Below, one piece after another: positions 26,367 through 35,658 of a stretch of DNA of 64,000 nucleotides. The number at the start of each line of letters is the position of its first letter. The first letter of the stretch is position 1. The stretch is from Steroidobacter agaridevorans (GTDB lineage Bacteria > Pseudomonadota > Gammaproteobacteria > Steroidobacterales > Steroidobacteraceae), in NCBI RefSeq assembly GCF_009932555.1, contig NZ_BLJO01000010.1:247972-311971 (forward strand), written 5' to 3'. The notes under the pieces were generated by a model that worked only from the letters and a program-made list of their open reading frames with translations, made no database searches and was not told the DNA's origin. Made by a program: the position numbers and the translations under genes.

Positions 26367-28076
26367 GTGATCGCGACACAACCGGCCGCTGCACCGAAAC
26401 GCACTGGCGCCGACCTCATCATCCATCTGCTGGAGCGGCAGGGGGTCGACATCGTCGCGGGCATTCCCGGCGGCGCATTATTGCCGTTGTATGAAGCGCT
26501 GGGCCGCTCGACCCGCATTCGCCACATCCTGGCTCGACACGAGCAAGCTGCAGGCTTCATCGCGCAAGGCATGTCACGCATCACGCGCAAGGCGGGCGTC
26601 TGCTTCGCGACTTCTGGCCCCGGCGTGACGAACGTGGTGACCGCGCTCGCCGACGCCAAGCTCGATTCGATTCCGTTGGTGTGCATCGCCGGCCAGGTGC
26701 CGCAGTCGCTGATCGGCACCGACGCCTTCCAGGAAGTGCCGACGATCGACATGGTGCGACCCATCACCAAGGCGAGTTTCTTCGTGCGGAATGCGAGCGA
26801 ACTTTGGCACGTGATCCCGGAAGCCTTCCGTATCGCCGAGGGCGGACGGCCCGGCCCGGTGCTGATCGATGTGCCCAAGGATGTTCAGCTCCAGCTCTCG
26901 GAGCATGAGCCTGCGAGCGAAGCACCGCGTGAGCACGCGTCGATCTCCGTGCTCGATACGCGACAACACTTCGATCTTGCGGCTCAACTGATCAACGCGG
27001 CCCAGCGGCCGGTGCTCTATGTGGGCGGCGGCATCGTCAAAGCGAGCGCGCATGCGGAAGTTCGCGAGCTGGCTGAACGTGCCGGCCTGCCGGTGACCTC
27101 GACACTGATGGCGTTAGGGGCGTTGCCCGCCGGCCACAGTTTGGACATCGGTATGTTGGGCATGCATGGCGCGCGCTACACCAACTTGATCATCGACGAG
27201 TGCGACCTGTTGATCGCCCTCGGCGCGCGCTTCGATGACCGCGCCACCGGCGATCCAAAACGGTTCGCCCCGCACGCTCGCATCATTCACATCGACATCG
27301 ACCCGCGCGAATTCGGCAAGATCAAGGCGGTCGATGTGTCGATCTGCGCCGACGCCGGCTTCGCGACCCGCGAATTGCTGAAACGCGTGCAACCGATGCC
27401 GCGAACGCTGTGGCTGTCCCGAGTGGATCAACTGAAGCAGGGTCATCCACTGCGGACACCAGGCAGCCGCGACTTGTGCTCGCCGTACGGGATCGTGCAA
27501 GCGGTGGGCGCGCTCGCGCCGGATGACGTCATCGTGACCACCGACGTCGGCCAACATCAGATGTGGGTGGCGCAACGCTTCCCGTTCATGCGCCCGGATC
27601 GCTGGCTCACCTCGGGCGGCCTCGGCACGATGGGCTTCGGGCTGCCCGCCGCGATCGGCGCCGCGCTCGTTGAGCCAGAGGCGACCACCGTGTGCTTCAC
27701 CGGCGATGGCAGCCTGCTCATGAACGTGCAGGAGCTGGCGACGCTGGCCGAACTCGATTTGAATGTAAAAATCGTGCTGCTCGATAATGCCGCGCTCGGC
27801 CTGGTCCGGCAGCAGCAGGAATTGTTCTATCGGCAGCGCTACGTCGCCTCGCTGTATTCGCAGCCGAGCCGCTTCGTCGCCATCGCGCAGGCTTTCGGCA
27901 TTCCGGCGCTGGACCTGGGCGATGCAGACGATCCGCACGATGCGCTGTCTCGCGCGATGGCCGCTCGCGGCCCGGTGTTGATCCGCGTGCCGATCGCCGC
28001 CACCCAACATGTGATGCCGATGGTCGCGCCGGGCGCCGCCAATACCGAAGCGCTCGATCATGTAGAGGAAATGTAA
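26367..28076 (+). CDS. ilvB: Acetolactate synthase, large subunit
   Basis: 569 residues of the ThDP-dependent acetohydroxyacid synthase family. It joins two pyruvates, or pyruvate and 2-oxobutyrate, in the first common step of Val, Leu and Ile synthesis. The catalytic Glu is in [12 protein letters not shown] near residue 50, [10 protein letters not shown] follows, and the ThDP/Mg motif is [19 protein letters not shown] 26367, with AAGGAG six bases upstream, is clearly the start; an in-frame ATG at 26325 would overlap the attenuator. No regulatory small subunit (ilvN/ilvH) follows; instead csaA begins in the stop codon (TAATG). The leader and attenuator support a biosynthetic role. Confidence 0.93.
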   Translation: MIATQPAAAPKRTGADLIIHLLERQGVDIVAGIPGGALLPLYEALGRSTRIRHILARHEQAAGFIAQGMSRITRKAGVCFATSGPGVTNVVTALADAKLDSIPLVCIAGQVPQSLIGTDAFQEVPTIDMVRPITKASFFVRNASELWHVIPEAFRIAEGGRPGPVLIDVPKDVQLQLSEHEPASEAPREHASISVLDTRQHFDLAAQLINAAQRPVLYVGGGIVKASAHAEVRELAERAGLPVTSTLMALGALPAGHSLDIGMLGMHGARYTNLIIDECDLLIALGARFDDRATGDPKRFAPHARIIHIDIDPREFGKIKAVDVSICADAGFATRELLKRVQPMPRTLWLSRVDQLKQGHPLRTPGSRDLCSPYGIVQAVGALAPDDVIVTTDVGQHQMWVAQRFPFMRPDRWLTSGGLGTMGFGLPAAIGAALVEPEATTVCFTGDGSLLMNVQELATLAELDLNVKIVLLDNAALGLVRQQQELFYRQRYVASLYSQPSRFVAIAQAFGIPALDLGDADDPHDALSRAMAARGPVLIRVPIAATQHVMPMVAPGAANTEALDHVEEM

Positions 28077-28432
28077 TGACTCAACCACCGCTCGCGCCGT
28101 CCATCGGCTGGGCTGACTTCGAGAAGGTAGAGCTGCGCGCCGGCACCGTTCTGGAAGTGATGGAATTTCCCGAAGCCCGTCGACCCGCGTGGAAGCTGCG
28201 CATCGACTTCGGCCCGCAGATCGGCGAGCGGGTCTCGAGCGCACAGATCACCGCGCTTTACGGCAAGGAAGATCTGGTCGGACAACAAGTGATGGCGGTT
28301 GTGAATTTCCCGCCCAAACAGATCGGTCCATTCCGCTCTGAAGTCCTGGTCACTGGATTCCACGATGAGGAAGGACGAGTGGTGCTGGTTCGTCCTGAAA
28401 GACGAGTGCCGAACGGCGCGAAGCTGCTGTAA
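28076..28432 (+). CDS. csaA: CsaA-type tRNA-binding-domain protein
   Basis: 118 residues, a stand-alone EMAP/tRNA-binding OB fold of the CsaA type, dimeric proteins with proposed secretion-chaperone or tRNA-binding roles. Typical elements are [33 protein letters not shown] and the NFPPKQIG region. The start codon overlaps the acetolactate synthase stop by one base, so translation is probably coupled and expression should follow the attenuator. Length is slightly over the family norm of about 110. Confidence 0.9.
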   Translation: MTQPPLAPSIGWADFEKVELRAGTVLEVMEFPEARRPAWKLRIDFGPQIGERVSSAQITALYGKEDLVGQQVMAVVNFPPKQIGPFRSEVLVTGFHDEEGRVVLVRPERRVPNGAKLL

Positions 28433-28460
28433 TGTGCGCCGTCCGGAACAGGGCCCAGCG

Positions 28461-29249
28461 ATGCGTTTCTCTGAAATTCTCGATTCGATTAGTGCGACAG
28501 GCGAGCAATGCCAGGTCACGGTCAGCGACGATTGGATGCAGGGTCGCGCCACCTACGGCGGACTGGTCGCCGCGGTAGGAAACGAAGCGATGCGCAAGCT
28601 GGTCCCACGCGACCGGCCGCTGCGCTCGTTGCAAACAACGTTCGTCGGTCCGGCGGCAGCCGGGACGTGGCGCATTCGAGCCCGCGTATTGCGTGTCGGA
28701 CGAGCGGTGACGCTCGCTCAATGCGAAGTGCTCGATGGCGATCAAGTTGCCGCCGTGCAGGTTGGCGTCTACGGCATGGACCGCGAGTCGGCGGTGCTGG
28801 TCAAACCCGCTGCAGTCGATTCGCCGCGGAAGGTCGAGGAGATCAACGAGGTTCGTTACTCACCCGATCGCTTCCCTGCCTTCGTACAACACTTCGCGAT
28901 GCGCTGGGCGTTGGGCGCGAAACCTTTCAGCGGCACGCGCTCGCCTTCCAAAGTGTTCATTCGACATCGCGATCCCGCGCCCCTGACTGAATCGCACATC
29001 GTCGGCCTGGTGGATTGCATCCCGACGCCGGCGCTGTCCATGTACCAGGCGCCAGCTCCAGGGAGTTCCCTGGTGTGGATGCTGGAGTTCTTCGAGCACG
29101 ATCTGGAATTCAGCCCGGAGGCCTGGTGGCGCATCGACAGCGATATCGATGCCGCGACCGGCGGCTATGTGAATCAAACCGGCTTGCTGCACGATCCGAA
29201 CGGCCGGCCGGTCGCGCTGTCCCGGCAGTTGTTCGCTGTGTTTGGATAG
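28461..29249 (+). CDS. Acyl-CoA thioesterase, double hotdog fold
   Basis: A 262-residue protein of the TesB-like/4HBT_3 thioesterase group. The N-terminal hotdog has YGGLVAAVGNEAM (the GG-helix of these folds) and PLRSLQTTFVGPAAAG; the C-terminal one has LVDCIPTPALSMY and the hydrophobic strand LVWMLEFFEHD. It should cleave acyl-CoA to free acid and CoA. ATG 28461 gives the family N-terminus (MRFSEILDSI); the frame is open further upstream to 28365 but that part overlaps csaA in another frame. It follows csaA by 28 bases, so may belong to the same transcript. The end of a hairpin repeat begins at its stop codon. Confidence 0.85.
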   Translation: MRFSEILDSISATGEQCQVTVSDDWMQGRATYGGLVAAVGNEAMRKLVPRDRPLRSLQTTFVGPAAAGTWRIRARVLRVGRAVTLAQCEVLDGDQVAAVQVGVYGMDRESAVLVKPAAVDSPRKVEEINEVRYSPDRFPAFVQHFAMRWALGAKPFSGTRSPSKVFIRHRDPAPLTESHIVGLVDCIPTPALSMYQAPAPGSSLVWMLEFFEHDLEFSPEAWWRIDSDIDAATGGYVNQTGLLHDPNGRPVALSRQLFAVFG

Positions 29250-29278
29250 TCGAAAGGGCCTCGGCCGCTTTCGACCAG
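29249..29278 (+). repeat. Double-hairpin repeat, half copy 4
   Basis: Only the second hairpin of the 60-bp unit is present: GTCGAAAG pairs with CTTTCGAC around the same GGCCTCGGCC centre, followed by the shared CCAGAAAA tail. One inner A-T pair of the other copies is G-C here on both arms. It lies between two convergent genes and probably acts as a terminator. Confidence 0.8.
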
Positions 29279-29282
29279 AAAA

Positions 29283-29939
29283 TCAGACGGCGCGGGCCAG
29301 CCGCACCACATCCAGCACGCCGTTGATCATGAACTGCACGCCGATGCAGATCAGCAGGAAGCCCATGATCCTCGCCATCGCGTTCATGCCCGCGATGCCG
29401 AGCACCTTCGACAGCTTGGTCGCAGCCCGCAGCGTGATGTAAGAAATCACGCCGACCACGGCGATGCCCAGCGCGATCAACACATGGCCCACCACGATGT
29501 GCTCGGTCTGCTGCGCCGAGGCCGATAAGCCGATGACGACGGCGATCGAACCCGGGCCGCTCAAGCCCGGCATGGCGAGTGGCGTGAAGGACACGTCGGC
29601 CTTGCCGGCCGCTTCCATCTGCTCCTGCCGCGACATCGCGACGGTATCCGGAAACAGCATGCGAAAGCCCAGGTAGCTCACGATCATGCCGCCGGCGATG
29701 CGCAGGCCGGGAATGGAAATGCCGAAGAAGTTCATGATCAGGCCGCCCGCGACCAGGAACGACGTGAGAATGAAGAACATGTAAATGCAGGCGCGCCGGA
29801 TCTGCTCGGTGCGCTCGTGCTCGTTCAAGTTGGCGGTGATGGTCACCACCATGCCGACCGCGGACAGCGGATTGACGATGGGCAACAGCGCCAAGATCGT
29901 ACTCAGCACCAGGGTGAAGCCTTGGGCAAACCAATTCAT
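29283..29939 (-). CDS. MarC-family integral membrane protein
   Basis: 218 residues with six predicted membrane helices, the topology of the MarC/UPF0056 family: TLVLSTILALLPIVNPLSAVG at the N-terminus, then FFILTSFLVAGGLIMNFFGI, the re-entrant GLRIAGGMIVSYLG and the PGLSGPGSIAVVIGLSA segment. The molecular function is unsettled, and the early link to multiple antibiotic resistance was withdrawn for the E. coli protein. It sits just downstream of the TetR gene in the same direction, about 30 bases apart, so they may be cotranscribed. Confidence 0.9.
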   Translation of the reverse strand: MNWFAQGFTLVLSTILALLPIVNPLSAVGMVVTITANLNEHERTEQIRRACIYMFFILTSFLVAGGLIMNFFGISIPGLRIAGGMIVSYLGFRMLFPDTVAMSRQEQMEAAGKADVSFTPLAMPGLSGPGSIAVVIGLSASAQQTEHIVVGHVLIALGIAVVGVISYITLRAATKLSKVLGIAGMNAMARIMGFLLICIGVQFMINGVLDVVRLARAV

Positions 29940-29970
29940 GGGCCGACGTTGTACCTGAAACCGCGCGGCT

Positions 29971-30678
29971 TCAGGTGGCCTTTTTACGTTTCGCCGCCTG
30001 CGGTTTGCACAGACGCTCGAAACCGCTGGCGATGAACGGCGCCATGCGCCGGCCGATGGCTTCGAAATCGCTGGATTTACATAGCCCCTCGGACAGGCGG
30101 TCGATGCGCCCGGTCTGCGACAGCGTGAGCGTCAGCGCACCGGACAGGAAGTGATAGCTCCAATACAGCTCTTCTTCGCTCACATCGGGCAGGGCCTTGC
30201 GAAGCGCGTCGATCAGGTGATGAATCACGTTGTCGAAGGTGCGGCCCATGGTTTCGCCGCCCCAGGCCGGTGTGTTGTTCACCTGGGCAATCAATGCAAA
30301 GTAATTGTGCCAGCGCTGATCGCCGGTGGCGGCCCGCTGCAGGATGGGCTGTAAGAACGCATCGATCACGCCTTCCACGGTGATGGCGCTGCCGGCCGAC
30401 TTCACATAGGCGTCGATGGACTCGATGCGCTCCTCGTTGATGATCTCCGCCCGGCGCTCGAACACGGCGTCGAACAAGCCGCGCTTGGTGTTGAAGTAGT
30501 AATGCAACAGGGCGGTGTCGACCTTCGCTTCCTGCGCCACCTCGCGCACTGTCACGCCCCAGAAGCCATGGCGCGAAAAGTGATCTTCGGCGGCGTCGAG
30601 GATCCGCTCCCGCATGTCGGGCGCGGCGTCGGTCTTCAAGGGCCGGCCCCGACGGACCTTGCGGCGTTTGGTGCTCAT
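29971..30678 (-). CDS. TetR-family transcriptional repressor
   Basis: 235 residues. The N-terminal helix-turn-helix is VREVAQEAKVDTALLHYYFN, preceded by RERILDAAEDHFSRHGFWG. The C-terminal ligand domain resembles TetR_C groups with a long helix near residues 90-130. The first 15 residues are very basic (STKRRKVRRGRPLK). It is divergent from the TonB receptor gene; two near-identical palindromes in the shared region are likely operators, so it should control the receptor and itself. Confidence 0.92.
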   Translation of the reverse strand: MSTKRRKVRRGRPLKTDAAPDMRERILDAAEDHFSRHGFWGVTVREVAQEAKVDTALLHYYFNTKRGLFDAVFERRAEIINEERIESIDAYVKSAGSAITVEGVIDAFLQPILQRAATGDQRWHNYFALIAQVNNTPAWGGETMGRTFDNVIHHLIDALRKALPDVSEEELYWSYHFLSGALTLTLSQTGRIDRLSEGLCKSSDFEAIGRRMAPFIASGFERLCKPQAAKRKKAT

Positions 30679-30686
30679 GTTTGTGG

Positions 30687-30804
30687 GTTAGGTAAAAACC
30701 CTAACAGGATACATGGTTGGCGCGCGACAAGTATTCATCAACTGCTGAATAATTGACAGCGAGCCCGGCCGGAGGCAATCTCGCCAATAATCATCAACTG
30801 ATGA
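30687..30804. promoter_or_regulatory. Paired palindromes, likely TetR operators
   Basis: TCATCAACTGATGA at 30791-30804 is a perfect palindrome apart from its two-base centre. TCATCAACTGCTGA at 30734-30747 differs by one base, and both continue into ATAA. Their centres are 57 bases apart between the TetR and TonB receptor starts. A third, different inverted repeat (GTTAGG...CCTAAC, 30687-30705) lies next to the TetR start. Confidence 0.6.
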
Positions 30805-30853
30805 ATAAATCCAGGCCTGCATTGCACGACGGGTCAGTTAGGGGGACTTGAGC

Positions 30854-33163
30854 ATGACTGCCTATGCTTCTCGGGGCGCCTTGCGCCTGTCGATCGCCGC
30901 CATTCTCGCTGCACAGCTGCCGACGCCGGCCAGCGCGCAATCGAGCAATGACGCAGCCGTTACCAGCATCGAAAGCGTCGTCGTCACCGCACGCCGGCGT
31001 GAAGAAAGCCTGCAGGACGTGCCTGTAGCGATCTCCGCGCTCACAGCGGATCAGCTGCAGACACAGAACGTCCGCACTCTCGAAGACATGACGGCGTTTG
31101 CACCGAACATCAAAGTGAACGCCGGCCGCGCCACCAGCAGCACGATCAACGCATACATCCGTGGCGTCGGGCAAAACGACCCGCTGTGGGGCTTCGAGCC
31201 CGGCGTCGGCATTTACATCGATGACGTTTATATCGCCCGCCCGCAAGGCGCGCTGCTCGACGTTTACGATGTGGAGCGCATCGAAGTCCTGCGCGGTCCG
31301 CAAGGCACGCTGTACGGCAAGAACACGATCGCCGGCGCCATCAAATACGTGACGCGCGACATCGCGACGGATGAGGCGGCGCTGAATGTTTCGGCGACCG
31401 GCGGCAGTTACAACCAGCGCGAAGTCAAAGTTGGCGGCTCGATGCCAGTGATCGATGAGCATGTCTTCCTCGGCGCCGCGGTGGCCTATCTGAGACGGGA
31501 CGGCTATGGCGAGATCGTCGATGACGGCCGGGCACGCTCGTACAACCGCGTCGGCCAGGACGTTTCAGACAAAGACGTGCTCGCCGCGCGCGCCAATGCG
31601 ACGTTTGTCTGGGGCGAGAGCTCCAGGCTGCGCATTCTGGCCGATACGGTGCAGGACAACTCGAACGCCACCGGCGGCCAGCGTCTCAACAATCTCACGA
31701 TCGCCGCCGGTCCGGCAGCCGGCACATATCCGCGCTTGAACGATCGTTACGATCAACGCACCGACATGCCGGTGGACCGCGATCGCTTCATCAACAAAGG
31801 CGTCGCGGCGACGTACACCCAATCGCTCACTGACGCGTTGGACCTGAAAGTCGTCGGCGCGTACCGCGAAGGCGAGGGCCGCCAGTTCATCGACTTCGAC
31901 GAGTTGAACGCCAACCTGTTTCAGGTGCCGGCACAGTACAGCGACGATCAGACCAGCGGCGAAGTGCAGCTGACCTATACCAGCGATCTGGTGAAGGGTG
32001 TCGCGGGTGTTTATTACTTCACCGGCCAGGCCACGGGCGCATTCGATGCGTCGTTGGGCTCGCTGGGCCTGACTTCGCTCACCAAAGGCAGCGTCGATAC
32101 CGACAGCATCGCGGTGTACTTCGATACGACCTGGTCGCTCACCGATCGTTTGAACCTGAACGTCGGCGCACGCTGGAACGAGGACGACAAGGAGGCGACG
32201 GTGTTCGTCGCCCAATATGCCGGCGTGCTCGCGCCGAACGCCACGCTGTTCGATGAGCGGAATGTTCCCGCCGGCTTCACGCTGGTGGCCGTACAGAGCG
32301 ACTACACCAACGACCGCAGCTTCTCCAACGTCTCGCCGCGGCTTGGCATGGACTTCAAGCTCAACGACGACCTGATGCTGTATTTCAGCTACGCCGAAGG
32401 CTTCAAGAGCGGCGGCTTCGACATGCGCGGCAATCAGCTCCTCAATCCGAACACAAGCAACGGTTACGACTCGGAGACTGCGGACAACTTCGAGGTCGGC
32501 ATGAAATCGGCCTGGTTCGACGACACGCTGCAGCTGAATCTCACGGTGTTCTACACGCCGTACGAGGACATTCAGATCACCACGCAAGAGTTCGTGGTGC
32601 GCAATGGCACTCCCACCAACGCCACGGCCGTGCTGAATGCCGGCAAGCAGGTGAACCAGGGCGTGGAACTGGAAACGATGTGGCGACCGCTGGCGGGGCT
32701 GACGTTCGTGGCGAATGTGGGTTACCTGGACGCGGAATTCGAGGAGTTCTTCACCTCCTGCGTGCCTGCGGCGCCTGGCTGCCGTCTGGATCTGAGCGGC
32801 TTCAACGAGCCGATCAATTCGCCCGACTGGACGACGTTCCTCGGCGGCACCTATGAGTGGTCGCTGGGCGCCGGCGACATGAGTATTCATGCGGGTTATC
32901 AGTACCGCAGCGCTACGAAGGTGGCGAACACGACTGCGAGCATCACGGATCAGGATGCCTATGACATTCTCGATCTGGGCGTTGCCTACACGACTGCGGA
33001 TGAGACCTGGCGCTTCGCCGTCGAGGGAAAAAATATTCTAGACGAGGAATACCGTGTCGCCGGTTATGACTTCGGCGCGACCGGCCCGACGGGTGGGTTC
33101 AGCCAGATCGGTTTCTACGGACCGCCCCGGACGGTGTCGGTGACGGCGACGTATCGGTACTGA
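30854..33163 (+). CDS. TonB-dependent outer-membrane receptor
   Basis: 769 residues. A signal peptide ends at PTPASA; a TonB-box-like ESVVVTARR follows near residue 40. The plug domain (about 50-165) has DVPVAISALTADQL, YIRGVGQNDP and VEVLRGPQGTLYGKNTIAGAI-type segments. A 22-strand beta-barrel runs to the end, which closes with the aromatic terminal residue expected for outer-membrane insertion (TATYRY). It imports a bulky substrate across the outer membrane using TonB energy; the fold is in the group common in Sphingomonads and Steroidobacter, whose substrates are often organic rather than siderophores (inference). ATG 30854, behind GGGGGA, is preferred over TTG 30848. Followed after 66 bases by a dehydrogenase. 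Confidence 0.95.
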   Translation: MTAYASRGALRLSIAAILAAQLPTPASAQSSNDAAVTSIESVVVTARRREESLQDVPVAISALTADQLQTQNVRTLEDMTAFAPNIKVNAGRATSSTINAYIRGVGQNDPLWGFEPGVGIYIDDVYIARPQGALLDVYDVERIEVLRGPQGTLYGKNTIAGAIKYVTRDIATDEAALNVSATGGSYNQREVKVGGSMPVIDEHVFLGAAVAYLRRDGYGEIVDDGRARSYNRVGQDVSDKDVLAARANATFVWGESSRLRILADTVQDNSNATGGQRLNNLTIAAGPAAGTYPRLNDRYDQRTDMPVDRDRFINKGVAATYTQSLTDALDLKVVGAYREGEGRQFIDFDELNANLFQVPAQYSDDQTSGEVQLTYTSDLVKGVAGVYYFTGQATGAFDASLGSLGLTSLTKGSVDTDSIAVYFDTTWSLTDRLNLNVGARWNEDDKEATVFVAQYAGVLAPNATLFDERNVPAGFTLVAVQSDYTNDRSFSNVSPRLGMDFKLNDDLMLYFSYAEGFKSGGFDMRGNQLLNPNTSNGYDSETADNFEVGMKSAWFDDTLQLNLTVFYTPYEDIQITTQEFVVRNGTPTNATAVLNAGKQVNQGVELETMWRPLAGLTFVANVGYLDAEFEEFFTSCVPAAPGCRLDLSGFNEPINSPDWTTFLGGTYEWSLGAGDMSIHAGYQYRSATKVANTTASITDQDAYDILDLGVAYTTADETWRFAVEGKNILDEEYRVAGYDFGATGPTGGFSQIGFYGPPRTVSVTATYRY

Positions 33164-33229
33164 TTGCACATCGAACGTTTCAGGTGTCGTGTTGACGCAC
33201 GACATCTGGACAGCTGCTTGCCTGGGCTC

Positions 33230-33988
33230 ATGGCTTCCAAACATCGCATCCTGATCACCGGCGCGGCCAGCGGCATTGGCCTGGCGCTCACCGAGCACTT
33301 CTCAGCTCTCGGTCACGAGGTTATCGCCTGTGACTTGCAGCCTGGAGCATTGGATTCACTGCAGAAAAGGCTGCCGAGGATTCGTACGCTGGCGTTCGAT
33401 TTGTCGGATGCGAAGCAGATCGATGCGGCGTTTGCGTCTTTGGGGGATGACACGCCGGACATCCTGATCAATAACGCCGGCCTGCAGTTTGTGTCGCCGC
33501 TCGAGGAGTTTCCACCGGAGAAGTGGCAGCTGCTGATTGCGGTGATGCTGACGGGAACGGCTTTGCTGACGCGAGCTGTGTTGCCATCGATGCGGAAACG
33601 GAACTATGGCCGGGTTGTGAATATTGGATCGATTCATGCGCTGATCGCGTCGCCGTTCAAGAGTGCGTACGTCGCGGCGAAGCATGGGCTCGTGGGCTTC
33701 AGCAAGGCGATTGCACTGGAGACGTCTGACGCCGATATCACGATTAACACGGTGTGCCCAGGGTATGTGAAGACGCCCCTCGTCGATGCGCAGATCGCCT
33801 CGCTGGCGAAGACGCATCACATGACTGAGCAGCAGGTGGTCGAGGAGATCATGCTAAAGCCGATGCCGAAGGGGGAGTTCATCACGACGGAAGAGTTGGT
33901 TGGGTGCGTTGAGTTTCTGCTGAGCCCGTCGGCGCGGAATATTACGGGTCAGTGTTTGGTGCTCGATGGAGGGTGGACGGCACAGTAG
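33230..33988 (+). CDS. 3-hydroxybutyrate dehydrogenase-like SDR
   Basis: 252 residues of the classical short-chain dehydrogenase family. NAD-binding TGAASGIGLAL is at the N-terminus, NNAGLQF in the middle, the Ser of NIGSIHAL, and the YVAAK catalytic Tyr-Lys pair (SAYVAAKHGLVGFSKA). The region after it (NTVCPGYVKTPLVDAQI) and the C-terminal CLVLDGGWTAQ match D-3-hydroxybutyrate dehydrogenases, which convert 3-hydroxybutyrate to acetoacetate. ATG 33230 gives the normal N-terminus; the frame is open to 33164. Probably cotranscribed with the TonB receptor, so another hydroxy-acid substrate linked to the imported compound is possible. Confidence 0.88.
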   Translation: MASKHRILITGAASGIGLALTEHFSALGHEVIACDLQPGALDSLQKRLPRIRTLAFDLSDAKQIDAAFASLGDDTPDILINNAGLQFVSPLEEFPPEKWQLLIAVMLTGTALLTRAVLPSMRKRNYGRVVNIGSIHALIASPFKSAYVAAKHGLVGFSKAIALETSDADITINTVCPGYVKTPLVDAQIASLAKTHHMTEQQVVEEIMLKPMPKGEFITTEELVGCVEFLLSPSARNITGQCLVLDGGWTAQ

Positions 33989-34431
33989 CGTTCAAGAGGT
34001 TTGCCAAGGGGAAGAGGGGCCAGACCGGAGTTCAGCGCTGTCGCGCGCGAGCTGACGCGCCATTTCTCACAAGAGGCCCGGGGTACGCTAATCCGCAGCC
34101 GCCGCCCCCAAAACTTTACCCCCTCTCGCGCCCAGCGAAGCGCATGGCGCCCGCGAGAGCGCAGCAGGCGCGAAGCGCCCCCGCTCAATGCTGACCAACG
34201 CGGCCCGCGCTACAAGGCATCGAGTCGCGCATCTTCGAGCTGGGGAAAGGTGGGGGTCTCGGGAAGTTCGCAACCACGGTGACTCGGCCACCGCCGCCAT
34301 TCGAGCAAGCCTTGCACGTTGGCAGTACAGCTGACGACGCGCGTTGCAGCTCGCAACGCGAAGCGCAGCGCGAAGCGAGCGAAGCACACTAAACTACCGG
34401 TCACCGCAGATGGATCGAGGCCGAGTGGCGG
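33989..34431. other. 443-base gap without a recognised gene
   Basis: No frame with a start, ribosome site and protein-like composition was found on either strand. The sequence is very GC-rich, with an inverted repeat CTCTCGCG...CGCGAGAG (34123-34159) and repeated GCGAAGCG words near 34360-34385. It may hold a structured RNA, a decayed gene or a dispersed repeat. Confidence 0.5.
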
Positions 34432-35658
34432 ATGACTCGTAGCTACAAAATCACCCTGCTGATCGCCCTCTACATGGCGCAAGGCCTGCCGTTCGGCTTC
34501 TTCACCCTCGCACTCCCAGTGCTACTCCGCGAAGCCGGCTACTCGCTGACACAAATCAGCCTCCTCAGCTTCGTAGCCCTGCCATGGGTGCTGAAGTTCC
34601 TCTGGGCGCCCATCCTCGATCACACCGGCACACGGCGCGCCTGGTTGCTCGGCTTTCAGTTGGCTTCCATCATCGGCGCACTGCTATTGACGCAGGCTGA
34701 TCCAAGCCACGGTTTGATGGTGCTGATCGTCGCCGCCTTCGCCTTCAACATCCTGGCCGCCTCGCAGGATGTGATTACTGACGGGCTGGCGGTCCGGATG
34801 CTCGATACCAAGGAGCGCGGGCTCGCCAACGCCATTCAAGTGGGCGCCTATCGTTTCGGGATGATTCTCGGCGGCGGGCTGCTGCTCAGCGTCTTCGCCC
34901 GCACTAACTGGCAAGTCACCTTCGTCTGCATGGCTGGCCTCCTGGCAGTCACCGTGCTACCCACCTTCTTCCTGAAAGAAACAACGACAACGGCAGACGG
35001 CGCAAAATACAGCGCCAGCGACCTGCTCATCGGCTGGGCACGCAGGCTGATGCAGCCAGGCATTCTGTGGTTTGCCGCCATCATCTTTCTATATCGCTTC
35101 GGCGATCAGATGGTGGCCACGCTGCTCGGCCCGTTTCTCATCGATCAGGGGATGAACAAGGAAGCCATCGCCTTGATGAAAGGCACGGTCGGCTCCGCGA
35201 CCAGCCTGTTCGGCGCAGTGATTGGCGGCTGGCTCGCCTACATCGCCGGCCGGCGAACGGCCGTTCTCACGAGTGGCATTGCTCAGGCGGCGTCGTACAC
35301 GCTCTACATCGTCGCCGCGTTAGGCATGGGCGGCGTGCCGCTGCTATGGGTAGCGACGATCTGCGAAGGCGTCATTGGCACAATGGCGACAGTCGCCTTG
35401 TTCACCTTGATGATGGACGCGTCCGACCCCGAACACGCCGGCACGGACTACACCTTGTTCGCTAGCCTCGTGGTCGTCATGAGCCCGATCGGCAATCTCT
35501 CGGGCGCAGCGGTTGCCGACGCAGTCGGCTACGCACCGGCCTTCACGCTGGGATCGATACTGGCACTGCTAGGCACATTGCTCGTGGTCCGCATGCTCGA
35601 TCACAAGCCCGTGCCCGCTCGCATCGAGCAGGTGTGGCGACGGGCGGCGGCGAATTAG
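34432..35658 (+). CDS. AmpG-like MFS permease
   Basis: 408 residues with twelve predicted membrane helices. The AmpG/PAT signature is clear: YMAQGLPFGFF at the N-terminus, LPWVLKFLWAPILD, ASQDVITDGLAVRML, and RGLANAIQVGAYRFGMILGG. AmpG proteins import anhydro-muropeptides from the periplasm for cell-wall recycling, and can feed induction of ampC beta-lactamase; other members carry other substrates. The last four bases overlap the end of the convergent kinase gene. It stands alone after a long non-coding gap. Confidence 0.88.
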   Translation: MTRSYKITLLIALYMAQGLPFGFFTLALPVLLREAGYSLTQISLLSFVALPWVLKFLWAPILDHTGTRRAWLLGFQLASIIGALLLTQADPSHGLMVLIVAAFAFNILAASQDVITDGLAVRMLDTKERGLANAIQVGAYRFGMILGGGLLLSVFARTNWQVTFVCMAGLLAVTVLPTFFLKETTTTADGAKYSASDLLIGWARRLMQPGILWFAAIIFLYRFGDQMVATLLGPFLIDQGMNKEAIALMKGTVGSATSLFGAVIGGWLAYIAGRRTAVLTSGIAQAASYTLYIVAALGMGGVPLLWVATICEGVIGTMATVALFTLMMDASDPEHAGTDYTLFASLVVVMSPIGNLSGAAVADAVGYAPAFTLGSILALLGTLLVVRMLDHKPVPARIEQVWRRAAAN

